From positions 21,728,274 to 21,792,273 of the forward strand of contig JABAKD010000002.1 of the NCBI GenBank assembly GCA_012845835.1: a DNA stretch of 64,000 nt. The letters run 5' to 3'. Under the pieces are notes generated by a model. The model was not told the origin of the DNA, made no database searches, and saw only the letters and a list, made by a program, of their open reading frames with translations. How positions within the stretch are numbered: the first letter of the stretch is position 1; each line of letters opens with the position of its first letter. Positions 39,401 to 50,800 of the stretch are shown here, in pieces. This stretch comes from Undaria pinnatifida (lineage: Eukaryota > Sar > Phaeophyceae > Laminariales > Alariaceae). Position numbers and translations under genes: made by a program.

Positions 39401-39673
39401 CCCCCAAAACCTTATTGACCGGTATATCCTACTCTATTGTTTAGCTGGGATGTACGATGTACCCACAGTTTTCGTTTGCGAAACGTTGCCTTGTATTGGT
39501 CGGTTTTACTATTCCATGCACAGGAGGTGACTCCAGAAGAGGCTTCGACCCTCCAGGCAGCAAACGCCAGCATGCGCTGGAAGGTGTCGTCCTTAGCCAG
39601 CCTCCGCGCCGGCGTGGACGGCGAGCGAGCGCTCCAGGAGGCGCTGCTCTGTGACGGCCCCGCCCGTCCGTGA
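25611..39673 (+). CDS. LRRC9-like leucine-rich repeat / coiled-coil protein, about 18 exons
   Basis: Exons: 25611-25725, 26348-26388, 27392-27483, 28454-28601, 29406-29570, 30239-30310, 30797-30865, 31285-31416, 32484-32618, 33350-33403, 34380-34454, 35415-35461, 35623-35775, 36076-36251, 36738-37094 (or 37264), perhaps 37912-37958, 38661-38759, 39524-39673 (TGA). Phases agree except around the alternative at 37.1-37.9 kb. Residues 1-187 hold LRRs (GLRELYLHQNKIAKIEGL, SLRRLWLFSNHITAMEEL, ALRELSLHDNGITTVAGV, HLQNLGLAGNPI) closed by a SLVELALND cap. Residues 188-366 are charged coiled coil. The middle (VLRACRLYNR, LCEDFLAKAGNAGPTVRLY) recalls LRRC9 of ciliated eukaryotes. About 750 residues is shorter than animal LRRC9. 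A flagellar role is inferred. The ATG at 25611 directly follows an acceptor, so an upstream exon is possible. Confidence 0.75.
28153..28380 (+). repeat. Poly-C-ended dispersed repeat, copy 1
   Basis: It starts GTCCGCCTCATAAGCGG, runs through CGCCGAACACCTCACGGCGC and CCCGACATGCTCCGTCCCGG, and ends ATGAGTATA followed by about 20 C's. It lies 74 bp before LRR exon 4, with the poly-C towards that exon. Confidence 0.82.
29575..29685 (-). repeat. Poly-C-ended dispersed repeat, copy 2 (partial)
   Basis: The reverse complement reads AACCCGACGTGCTCCGTCCG... to ATGAGTACCCCCACC. Its G-rich end on the plus strand starts about 5 bp after the donor of exon 29406-29570. Confidence 0.8.
30334..30437. repeat. 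Compound (TTG)n-(TCG)n microsatellite
   Basis: About 16 TTG units change to TGCTGTTG and GTCATTG, then about 16 TCG units. It lies in the intron just after exon 30239-30310. Confidence 0.95.
32070..32190. repeat. Degenerate hexamer array (ACATTA)n
   Basis: About 18 imperfect hexamers related to AACATT/AGCATT/ATCAAC. It is not a telomere-type repeat. It lies in the intron between exons 31285-31416 and 32484-32618. Confidence 0.9.
32231..32330 (+). repeat. Poly-C-ended dispersed repeat, copy 3 (variant)
   Basis: It contains GGGATGCCTGGTCATGGTC, AAATGACTAAGGCAAGCAAC and AGATGAGTG before a long C-run. It shares the overall plan of copy 1 but is closest to the copy at 51243. Confidence 0.8.
32343..32452 (+). 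repeat. Poly-C-ended dispersed repeat, copy 4
   Basis: It has TCTCCGTCTCGGAATGG, GGGATGCGAGGGTCTATGG, CATGCATGACGTGAGCACC and a C-rich tail. The tail ends about 30 bp before LRR exon 9 (32484) and merges with its pyrimidine tract. Confidence 0.8.
33741..34140. repeat. Minisatellite, about 18-20-bp unit, roughly 21 copies
   Basis: The unit GGTGTACGCCTTAAAAA varies mainly in the A-run (AAAAA, AAAGA, GAAAA). The core AAGGTGTACGCCTT is a near palindrome centred on GTAC. It lies in the intron between LRR exons 10 and 11. Confidence 0.95.
34511..34735 (-). repeat. Poly-C-ended dispersed repeat, copy 5 (full length)
   Basis: It is the reverse complement of the copy-1 type, from GAGGCGGACTTCC (34720s) through CGGCGAGTCACATGAAGG and TGTCGGGATGGAGCACGTCG to GTACACA and G-runs at 34511. 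The G-rich end faces LRR exon 11 (ends 34454). Confidence 0.82.
37381..37475 (-). repeat. Poly-C-ended dispersed repeat, copy 6 (variant)
   Basis: The plus strand reads G-runs, CGTACTCATGTGTCGCTTGC, CTTAATCATTTGCCCATTGA, CCACGCATTC and CGAGACGGAGC, the reverse of the 51243 type. The G-rich end faces the end of LRR exon 15. Confidence 0.8.
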
Positions 39674-41897
39674 CGAGGCTAGTGCGGGCAGCACTGGAAC
39701 CTTGGAGCGATGGAAACCCGAGGAGCTTTTTGCGATCGGCGCGTACTGTGTGGTGCTAAAAGGATAACGTTAGCTAGGGAATTGCAGAGAAAGGAAGCAG
39801 TGTACACGCCCGGTTTATATCACGATCGTTATTTCAGAAATTAGTAAGACGGCAGCTGTGAGATCGAGGATTGCGTCGTGGAAAGCCATATTTACAAGCT
39901 GCGCGTGATAGACACAACCAGTGCAATCGCGCGTGCGCTATACGGGGTGTGCATGTCCTCGGGTAAAAAAAATGATTTATTATTTTTTGTTGTCGGATTT
40001 GCCTGACCTGTTTCGTGTTCTTCCCAAGAGGAGTCTCAAAAGGTTGGTAGAAGTAGCGTCAAACAGCTGCCTATACTCTCAACAGATGCTTCCGTTTTGG
40101 ACACCTGGGGTACGTGAACATACGGTGGTTACTACTGTAAAGTCCCGTTTGTTATTTTGATGTTAATCAATCTGTGCGCGGAAACTGGTACATGTACCAG
40201 TATGATGTGTCCGACTTCTTTGTGACCATCACTTCACCCCACTTGACCGAACACATATACATTTCCAAGCAACTCGCCTGACTATCAAGTCCGACCCAGC
40301 GGACGTGTACCGCTTCTGATTGTGAAGCAACGCTCTCCGCCGCTCGCACGGCCATATCAGCGCCGCTTCAATAGGGGTATCGCGGGAGAGGAACAGCGAC
40401 GTTGAACGAACCAGATTACTTGCCCGTCAAGCCCATTTCGACTATTTTCTCTTCGACAACGTCCCTTAGCGTCCACCGTTGTTAATACTTGGCTTTGATT
40501 AGCCCCCAAGAGAAGGCAATCCAGATGAAGTACAGCCAAATGCCAAATTGAACCCGCCTTCAATGGCAGGGAGCAAGCCGTCGCCGCCAAACGCGTCACA
40601 CTGGCGGGCAAAGCGCGCAGACATTACCCTGTTTTCGTTGTCAGAACGGTTTGGTGCATGGAATTTCCAACACGCTACGTTCTCGACCCACCACCACCAC
40701 CACCACCCGTTTAAAAAGAGAAATGGGCAAAGGCGCAAAGCAACAGTGTGTTTTATATCCGCTGTCGTCGTAGGCATATACCCAACAGAAACTGCACAAC
40801 AAAACCAAAGACAAGCAGAACGGCGCACACGCTACTGGCATCGAGTCTCTATCTGGGGCAGGCTAGGCCACCCAACCCCGCCCGCCCCCCCTCTCGCGCG
40901 CTGTGAGCCTCTCTCTTGCAGCTCGTTTGCCAGAATAATTCGTCCAGTTTTCGGTTTTTGCGTCCGTTTATCGCTGCATATATGTGTTGCGCCTTGCAAA
41001 AAAGCGGCGTAGTTTTTTCCGTGGAAAAAAGAGGGTGGAGGGATGCACCAGATCTGAGGCACACTCAAAGTGGCGAGAGAAAGCCCGGATACTTGTCTTC
41101 CCCCCAACCCCCACCCCTCGTCAACGTTTCAACGGGGGGCAAGCCCACGACACATCCGTCCCTACCGAGGGTGCCGCCATGCCGCGGACGAAGCAAAGAC
41201 ACACACCCAACAGTCGCCATAACAAATATTAAACAGGAACCTTGTATCAACGCGCGCGCTACGCACGCATTCGAAGATTACCTTCTGTACACGGAAAAAT
41301 AAGGAGCGCAGAAACAGACGCAGAAACAGACGCGGACGCAGACCGCTTCGCAGAGCGCGCGGCGCCCCATCTATTATTCCGTTGCCTCGTTTTCCTCCCC
41401 TTTCTCCTACCCCCCCTCTCCATCCTTAATCGCGCCTCCCGAAAAAAAGGGGAAACCCCCCTCAACGAAACGATTTCGCACCTTCGGTACCGTCGGCGCT
41501 CCAATGTTTTCACCATTAAAACGGAGAGCGGTCTTCCCGTCTATCACTTAACGTCACGCACAACGCCACACACGGCAGCAGAGTAGCCAAAACGCGCACG
41601 CACGTCCAACCTAATTCGCAGGAGGAACAAATATTGGGGGAATACAAGCCAGTCGCCTCGCGTCGCATTCCCGGCGCGTGCTTTTCTCATTTTCCTTCCC
41701 TTTTCTCCCCCAAAATCCCTTTGTTACTACAGTAGTGTACCGGTACTACATCACCGGCGCATGAACGCCGTGCGCGCGCTTGCCTCTTTCCGTCTCTCCT
41801 TTGCCCAGTATGACTTGCGTCTTTTCTCTTCCCCAAAATCCCTGTTCTACTAGAGTGTACCAATACCACGCCTCCGGAGCACGACAGCGACGTGCAG
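39674..41897. other. Convergent intergenic region
   Basis: It lies between the stops of the LRRC9-like gene and SHMT. A copy fragment of the GCTGTGAGATCGA repeat family lies at about 39850-39965. A CACCACCAC run is at 40690, and a duplicated CCCCAAAATCCCT/GTGTACC segment is at about 41705-41745 and 41830-41870. No gene is supported. Confidence 0.5.
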
Positions 41898-44800
41898 TTA
41901 GGCCGGGTAGCGCATGGTCTTGTCGTCAAAGCCGATCACCGGGAAGTTGCGGCAGAAGGCCACAACGTCGGCCTTGAGCTGGGCGATCTCGGGGTACGCG
42001 CTGCCGCCGTCGGCGAGGGCCTCGCGGTAGGCCTTGATCTTGCCCGTGTCCGCGGCAACCTTCTGGGCGATTGCGACACCCCTGTGGAAGAACGCTCCAA
42101 CCTGTTCGAAGTCCTCCTCTGCGAAACAAAAAAGACAAAAGCAAAACCAAAGCAAATCGAAGTAAAGTAAATACTCCGGGGTAGTAACTTGAAGCAAAGC
42201 AAATCGAAGTAATTGTAACTTAGAGTAAAGCAAATCGAAGTAAATTGTAACTTAAACCAAAGCCAAGCAAAGTCAAGCAAAGCGAAGCAAAGCAAAGCAA
42301 AGCAAAGCAACTCAATGTAGTTCAAAGTGAAGCAAAATTGAGCAAATCGAAGTGAACTGAATGGAAGCAAAGCAAAGCAAAGCACAGCATAGAAAAAGTC
42401 GCATGTGCACCGGATCGGTGGTTTGGTCAGTCTGCTACCCACAGCAAGGGCGGGGAGCACAACCGGTTAGCACGCCCACGCGCGTTTCACCGACCTCCAT
42501 CCGCCCCACCTCAAGATAAAAAAAACCGAAACAAACGGCTAAAGTAGGTAAGGGAGGAGTTACACACGGGAGAACAACGTCATCGAACGCCGCCTGTCCG
42601 TCGTGGAGACCCTCACTGCGCGTGGGACTCACCGGTGAAACCCCGGGAAGTGAGGGCAGGCGCGCCCATACGGATGCCACCAGGGGTGAGCGCGCTCTTG
42701 TCCCCGGGCACGGTGTTCTTGTTTGTGGCCATGTTCACCATCTCCAGGATCAGCTCGACGCGGGCACCGTCGATTTTCTGCGAATGATTGAAAGCAGTGC
42801 GACGGATCCCGTCCGACAAAGTAACGTCACGTTTTATTTTGTTGGGTATTTTCTTCCATTGGGGTGCGCCATTTGCAGGGTCCACAGCCTATACGTCAGG
42901 GAAAAGGGCCATTTATAGTGTGAGAACAGCACCACCATCATCACCATCACGTCAGGTAGCGGCAGCATTGCACACGATAACGGTCTTCATTACCGCCGCG
43001 ACATCATTGCGGTGGTGTGTCAGGGCCGGAGGGCGGGAGGAAGGGGGGGGGGGGGGTGGGGGGGGTGGGGGGGGGGGGGGGGAAGGAGGTCGCCCGAGCG
43101 AAGACAGGGGTTTCGCCAACAACACGGTATCGATTTCTGTTTTTTGTACAGTCCCCGCTTTAAAGACGCTAATCTTAAGTCAACTCCCCGCTATATGAAG
43201 ACGACATTTTTTCGTGAAGCATCAAGGTGCCCCACATATATACACCACGAAGCTATATCACATTGTATACCACACCTTAAAAAGGTTTGTATACAAAACC
43301 TAACATCAAATTTGCTAGAATAATAAACAATACCAGGCAGGTGATTCAAGCTGATACATTCCTTCTACAACCGTCAGATTTGTCCCCTTGAAGGATTCAT
43401 AGTTTCCGCGCACATATTGAGTTGCCCCCCCCCCCCCCCCGATCCCTTTTCAAACGCCCCACCAAAAATCAAATTCTGCCAGAGTAAAAAACACTACCAG
43501 GCAGCTGATATCACCTCATTATCTTTGTAGCCATCCATGCCGTAGCTCCAATTCACCCCCCCCCCCCCCCCTTTTATTTTTTCCCCTCGCTCCCTCTTGT
43601 TCAAACACCCCACCAAAAACCAAAAAAAAAATCCCGAGACTACCAGGCAGTTGATATCACCTCATCATATTTCTGGCCATCCATGCCGTAGCTCCAATTC
43701 ATCCCCTCCCCCCCCCCAAACGCCCCCTCCTTCCCCACCACCCGAACCATCGCCTAGACCCAGCACCACGTGCTAAACAGGTCCCTACATCTATGCGACC
43801 TAAAGCTGTTGGAAACCCCTTCCCCTTCCCTACTTCCCCCGCCTTCCCCTCCCCCGAACCCTTCGAACACTCCGCCCTCTCCTCACTGGTTGTACGACTT
43901 ACAGCATACACTTGATAAACTGATGCATTTTTTTCCCACAGCTGTCAGATTTTGTCCCCCTCGAAAACGGGTCTTATAGTTTCCGCGCACAGACTGACTA
44001 ACATCACCCTGTTGACCCTGGTACAAACTACACTGTAGTTCCAAGGGGAGTCGCCGACCTATATCCTTAATGAGGACACACACCCAGTAATACGCGCGAT
44101 CGGAGCAATCACACACAGCTTGCACATATTATGAGTTTGGACAAAATCTTCGATCTCACTGCTGCAGTGTATTTGTATTTTTAAAATATACAAACCCATA
44201 TAGTATATTACAAGTACCAACAACGCAGCTTGCAAAGATGAGTATTGACCTGAAATTTGTCGAACTCACGGCTGACGTCCTTGAAATATTTTTTATAAAA
44301 TAACGTATGGGAGGTAGCCCGTTTATCGTACGGGGCCTCCAACATCACTGCTGCTGTGGTCCATCTGAAAAGCTGCACAGACAGGGAGCGGTTCGCTGTT
44401 GTTGCTAACGCTACTGCGTGCGGGTATGGAGAGAGATTCCTCCCGTCTGCTGGCGGTACGAACACTAACAACCCTACAACCGCAACCGTGCATTCATCCA
44501 CTCATCATGTCATGAAACTCAAGTCAAGCGTAGAGCCAAGGGGAGGGGTGAGCTGCAGTCCACCCTTCGCGATGCATGCAAGTCGTATTTTGGTGAATGC
44601 AAGTTCTTGTTTGTGGTTGTGTTTGGTCCGTTTTCATGTTGTTTTGTTTCTCTCGGTAAATTTGTTTCGTACTCTACTGGCCTCGACATTCAACAGGAGA
44701 GCGTGGGCTCTCTTTGTGTCAGGGCTGTACATGTTTTTCGCTTTTCTTCCATCTTTTTAGATACTTTCTGCTTGATGATTTTGTGTGTGTGGTTTCGGGC

Positions 44801-47800
44801 GCAGGTGGTCCTCCTTTTGTCCCTTTGGTACACAGCACTTGAGAGAATAAGGTGTGTCGTATCAGTTGCAACAGCATGTGGTTATTTTGCAGATGTTGAC
44901 GGTGTGTGCATGCCTTGAGAGATTTTCACCGTGAAAGGCAATGAGAGGACAACACGACCAAACAGTTTTTGCAGAGGGCAAAATTTAGAGCATGGAACAC
45001 AACAGAATCATCAGCAACCACACACAGCAGAACACACCGCTGTCATACATATGAAGACGTCGCTCTGCAACACCACCCCATTTCGCAGTGCAGCAAGTAC
45101 CTACCGTACATACTGACTTCGAGAGGTCAGGGGGAGATCGGCTGTGAGTACAGTGGTCTACCAACTCAAACTTTCAACCACCTGCAGCGGTGTGGTGATA
45201 ACTATTTCGGCGTTTTAGTGGTAATGTAGTATTCCTGCCGCAATGACGAGTCTTTTGACGTAGGTTACGTCTCCATGGACCCCGGGGAACGAGAGTTACC
45301 GTCCCCGGAATCTTAAAAGGCGATTCCCCGCATTCAAGACGCTCAAAAAAATACAACCATGTGCGTCTTTAAAGCGGGGTCGACTGCAGCAGGAACAGCA
45401 GAGGTAGATGAGAGGGAACACGAGTGACACGGGCTGGGGAAGAGACGTAAGATAGGAGGAGGGAGAACTATTTACCAACGAAGTACAAAGACACAGGGAG
45501 AGGGAGAGGTGGAAGGGGATAGGGAGACTGGGAGGGAGAAAAGAAGAGAACGACAAGCCGACTCTCGTCATCCCGAGTGGAAGCGAGCAAACGAGACTCA
45601 CCGACGACTTCCTGAGGTCGACGAGCACGAGGTGGTTGTCCGTGCCGCCGCTGACCAGCTCGTAGCCGTCAGCTGTAAGCTTTTTCGCCAGCGCCGCTGA
45701 GTTTGCCACGACCTAGTGGTAGAACGCACCCAGTCCGATACAAGGCAAATAACACAAAAAAGGGCGTGGGATAGGGCACGCCGAAAAAACGAAAAAAAAA
45801 TGTAACCGCGTGATGCTCTTCTTCCCCTTGAACTGCGATAGAGATCAAGATATTTCTCGCAGCCTTCCCATACGTTCGACCCCCGCCCCGCCTTGCGAAA
45901 AACAGAAATAGCACGAAGATGTACCTACATCAAAACGTGCTTTTTTAATGGTTTCGAAGCCGCACCAATGCGCGGGGGGTGGGGTGGGGGGGGAGCAAAA
46001 CGTCGACCCAGCGTGGCTTTCGTTTCATCAAGAGCTGCTGCAGGTCTTACATCAAAACCAACACAAGGTTTTTAACAGCAAACATAACAAATGTGTGTCA
46101 ACAAACATAAACGCTTTTAAACAAAATTTTGTTTTATATTCTGGAAGTCCTGGCCTGGCTGGCCGTATGTAGACGACCGGTTTCTGACTGACCTGCTTCT
46201 GGTACGCAACGTACTCCGGCGTCTTGGCCTGCTTGAGGGCCGTCGCGAGCGCGGTGATGGTGTGGTTGTGCGGCCCACCCTGCAGTCCTGCGGCAAAAAA
46301 GAGGCATCCAGACAAAACGGGTAGTGGAAGGGCGGGGCGTGTAAGCATGAGACGACAGATGGACGGGCGGAGATAGTTGCAATAAAACCCGAACGAGACA
46401 TTCGCGCCTCTTCGTCACAGCAAAATAGGCTGACAGAGTTGAGGGGGGGGGGGTACCAGATATAAAAATATAGTATGAAGTGTAAACCCCTTCAGAAACC
46501 CAAAACTATACTATTTCCAAGTAATGTGTCCCCAAAGACGGCTTTCCAGTTGCAAAGGCGTTACGGGTCAACTTAGGACGGCCGAAAGCGTTGCTTTTAA
46601 GAGGGGGCACCCCATAAAAAAAAAAAAAAACCTGAGGGCAGCCGCAACTGTTGGGAATCGGGCACGCTGTCTGCGGTTCGCAAGGCATCGGCACGAGAAA
46701 AAAAAAAAACACCCAAGTGTCGCTCGCAACCACGTTTCACCAACACAATTGCAAATGACGAAAGAATAACAAACACATGAAGAACACAAAAATTTTAGTC
46801 GGAGCTTGACTATCGGGAGGGCCAATGATATCCCCCCCCGGCCAAATCAGGAGGTTGGATAGTCTCACCGGGGCCGCGACAGCGACGTACAAGCCCTAGA
46901 TGAGCTGCTCGTCTTCAAACCAATTCGAAGGATGAGGTACGTGAGCGGGCGGCGTCCCCCGCTTGCGCTATCCTACGCTGCGTGCTTTATCCGTTTCCAG
47001 TTCCTAGAATGACCCTAGCCCTCTTCCAAGCTGTCCCCACAACGGGAGTTCAGCGCTAAAAGGGTTACATGTTAAATCGCAACAAGGTGCAACTAATACT
47101 GCTGTACGCAGAACTAGCCTTTGCGTGTGTGTGTGTTTTTTTCGCTATATACTCCAGCGTACCGGGGAAGACGGCGAAGTTGATCTTGTTCTCGATGTCG
47201 TACATGATCGGCTCCCCCTTCTTGGTCGTGCCGCGCTGGCCCTATTTTTTTTCGGTTGTTTCGAAAGAACAAGCGGAACAAGAAAAAAAAAGCAGCAAAA
47301 ACAGACACGACGCAAATTCAAGCAAAAAGTACTCTATTGCCAGGATCCCTGGTATGTACCCTGGTATGTATTAACTTGTAGGACTACGGTGACATGGGCA
47401 TGCACAATGGCGAAATAGACACACGAAGGCACAACACCGACAAACCGCAGTCCATCCACCCGACAAACACCCATGTCTGCACTAATCGTATGTGCGGGCT
47501 GCTGCGTCGTGGGTCTTTCTCCGTGTCTGCCGACGTCAAGGGGGTCATAAAACTGACAGTCGAGGCGAAGCGAAGCGAGCCGAGCCAGGCAGGCAGACGG
47601 TCCAAATCTCTCCCGCGGGCAGGTAGACTTACACCGCGCCCCGCCCTCGATGGGTACAGACACAACATCGCCACGCACGCCGGATTTTTCACCTCTTCGT
47701 TCGCGATTCTTGCCGTTGTTAGCAGCGACTTCATCGAATCGGCCTGACGTTGGCAAATCCGACCAAAACTCAAACCCACGCCCACGCAAGCGTATGCAAA

Positions 47801-50800
47801 ACTACCGCAGTATTTCGTACCAGGTACTAGTATAATATTATATAATATTATAAAAAATGAAAATACACTCCATATACACCAGGTATAGTCTATACGTTTT
47901 GTTGCCGGCCCAGCATCGTTAAACAACTACCGCAACAGTAGAATTGCTGGTGACCCAGAATCATATACCGCACCACCGCAATGCACGTCACATCTGGCAC
48001 AATAAATCACGTGAACGCCGGCTGAACCCTGCGGGTGCCCATGTACGGAGTACCACGTGCACTTCATCAACGTGCATGATCACGACACACAAAAAACAAA
48101 ATCTACTATTTAATAAAAGTAAGACCTTACCGCCAGAAAAAACAAATAAATACATTAGCTGTCGTACCGCTATATCTGGCAGTCACAATAGGAATGGCGG
48201 GTCAAAACAACCAAAACAGCTCACCTTCCTGTAGAAGATCATGGCCCCGCGAGGACCGCGCAGGCTCTTGTGGGTAGTGGTGGTGACGATGTCGGAGTAC
48301 CCGAAGGGCGAAGGGACAACGCCGGCCGAGACGAGGCCGCTGATGTGCGCCATGTCGGACAGCAGCCACGCGCCGGACGCGTCGGCGATCTCCTTCATGC
48401 GGGCGTAGTCGATGTTGCGGGAGTACGCGCTTGCCCCAGCCACAATCAGCTGTTTTCGTCAAACGACAACAGCAGCAGCATCGGCGGCGGCAGCAGCAGC
48501 AGCAGCAGCAGCCACAGCAATGGGGAGGAAATTGGAGATGTTGTCAGCAAGGCATACCCGCTTTCTATGGGCATGCAGTAACAGATTGAGTTCCACGAGA
48601 CAGCACGACTAACGGGATATGCACGTTGGTGTCCGCAGCCGGCAAATAAAAAACAGCGCCGGACAACGAGCGGAAAACACTTGGGGTTAACACTAGCACA
48701 CACCCACGCATGCGCACACACGAAACACATGAATAGTGGTGGCACGGAAAAACGCAAAAAGCGCGCTGGGCGAGCACTAGTCTCGCAGCTACGCAACAGG
48801 TTCGGTTCGGTACGGGTGAGTCCAAACAAGCAAGAACTGAGCGGGACGAGAGGGCGACAGCAACCAAGAGCGACGAGGGAACGAGCTGTCGTGTACTCGG
48901 GGGGTATTTACTAGAGAGGGGAGGGGATGTTTGGGCCGCGGGGGGGAGGGGGTGGGTGAAAGGCTCGAAAAATACAAAATAATCGTGAATCAGCTCCGCT
49001 TTACCCCCCCCCGGCTTGGGTCTGCACTCTCAATAGGAGGCGGACGGCACCGCGCAATAATAGGTTCCACCTTGCTCTTTCCTGTCACGACATGCAACGA
49101 ATACGGACTCAAATATACTGAAATCTATCGTAAGATACTAGAACAGTAGAGGTCCCTCTATAGCGCCAGTTGAGTAATGCCGGTTGCCCTATATAGTGCC
49201 TGTGAAATGGCATGGCACATATGGGAACAATAATCAGTGGCGGTATGCGGAGTAGTGCCCGTTGCCGCCATAGTGCCGGCATTTCCTACTATTAATAAAC
49301 TATTATTATTTCATTTATTTATTTTCACACATATGTACTTGCCAGCTTCTGGACAAGCCGTGGTCACAGGTGTCGTCCCTTTTCCCCCCTGGTTCTTGCC
49401 TTCAATTTTTATCTCGCATAGGGTTCAGCAATCGCCCAGCTTGTCGATTTTTTATCGCGTGTTGCTAACTCACGCTCTCGCGTTTCGTTCCGCGAGTCAA
49501 TTTATGCGCAAGAAAAAATCCCCACGAATATATACGCGTATGCACTCGGGGGGATTCGAACTAACGAAACTCACGTATACCAGGCTCGAGGATAACCTGG
49601 TACACCACCGGGGTGTACATAAATAGCACATACCGCCCCCCCGACACCTACCGACGTTACGGGACACCTCCCGCAAGCACACACATCTCGCGGGGGAGAG
49701 AGAGCCTGCCGGAGCCACACTCTTCCTTATTGCAGTCGACGACAAACAGTGTTATGCATCGTACCTACTGGACAGGCACCGACTCACCACCCTCCGTAAC
49801 ACAAGCTTTGACGAACGTACCGGGACGTAATCCTTCATTTTGGTCCGTTTGAGGTTTCAGCAGGTCAACTAGCGCTACCTGGTATGGGTACTTTCGCTGT
49901 ATGCAGGAGACCCGTTGTTTGCCGTTCCACCCCCAACTCAAGAAAAACACACCAAGCGCGTGCACACGCGCACACACCGCGTTTGCGCAAGCAAAAGCGC
50001 ACAGGCGAATATGATGAACCGAACCACAAGCTGCGTGCACAAGCACGAACCTCGCAGGATCGGAGACTGCGCACACGAGCACAAACTCGCAGAATCAGAC
50101 GGCGACCACAAAACACAACCTCGCACAGCCAAGAGAAAGCGCACACAAGCCCAACCTCGCACAGCTAGAGAAGAAGGACGGACCTTGGGGCGGAATAGCT
50201 TGGCGTTCGCGGCCATGGTGTCGTAGTCGATCTGACCCGTGCTCTCGTCCAGGCGGTAGGGGAAGGTCTCGTAAAAGGAGCTCACCTGACAGGCACAAGG
50301 AAGATAACATGAACACAACGGCGAAAGCGGGGACAGCAATGGCCGAAAAAGCGAAGGTCAACGGAAACGGAAAAAAAAAAAAAAACACCGTCAGAACCCG
50401 AGGACAATGAATGCAACCAATGCCTTGAGGTCTACAAATCTGTTCGAAATTACGAGGTTCTAGTATGAATACTTACACGATCCTGATTTTTCCGAACACA
50501 AGTGGTTTGTAACGGTATTAAAAAAACACGCAGCTGCGCCATGTACCCCCCCCATCACAAACTAATACGGGATTCCTTTACGGGTCACGATTCGACCCGC
50601 GGGTCGGGTCAGCAAGTTTTCAAAATCTCGCGGGTCGGTTCGGGAGGTTGTCGAAATCTCACGGGTCGGGTCGGGTCGGGTCGGGTCGGGTCGGGTCGGG
50701 TCGGGTAAGGAGGGTTCACATCTCACGGGACGGGACGGGTCGGGTCACCCTGGCGCGACCCGACCCGCGAGAAGCGACCCGATCCGTGGACAGCCCTGAA

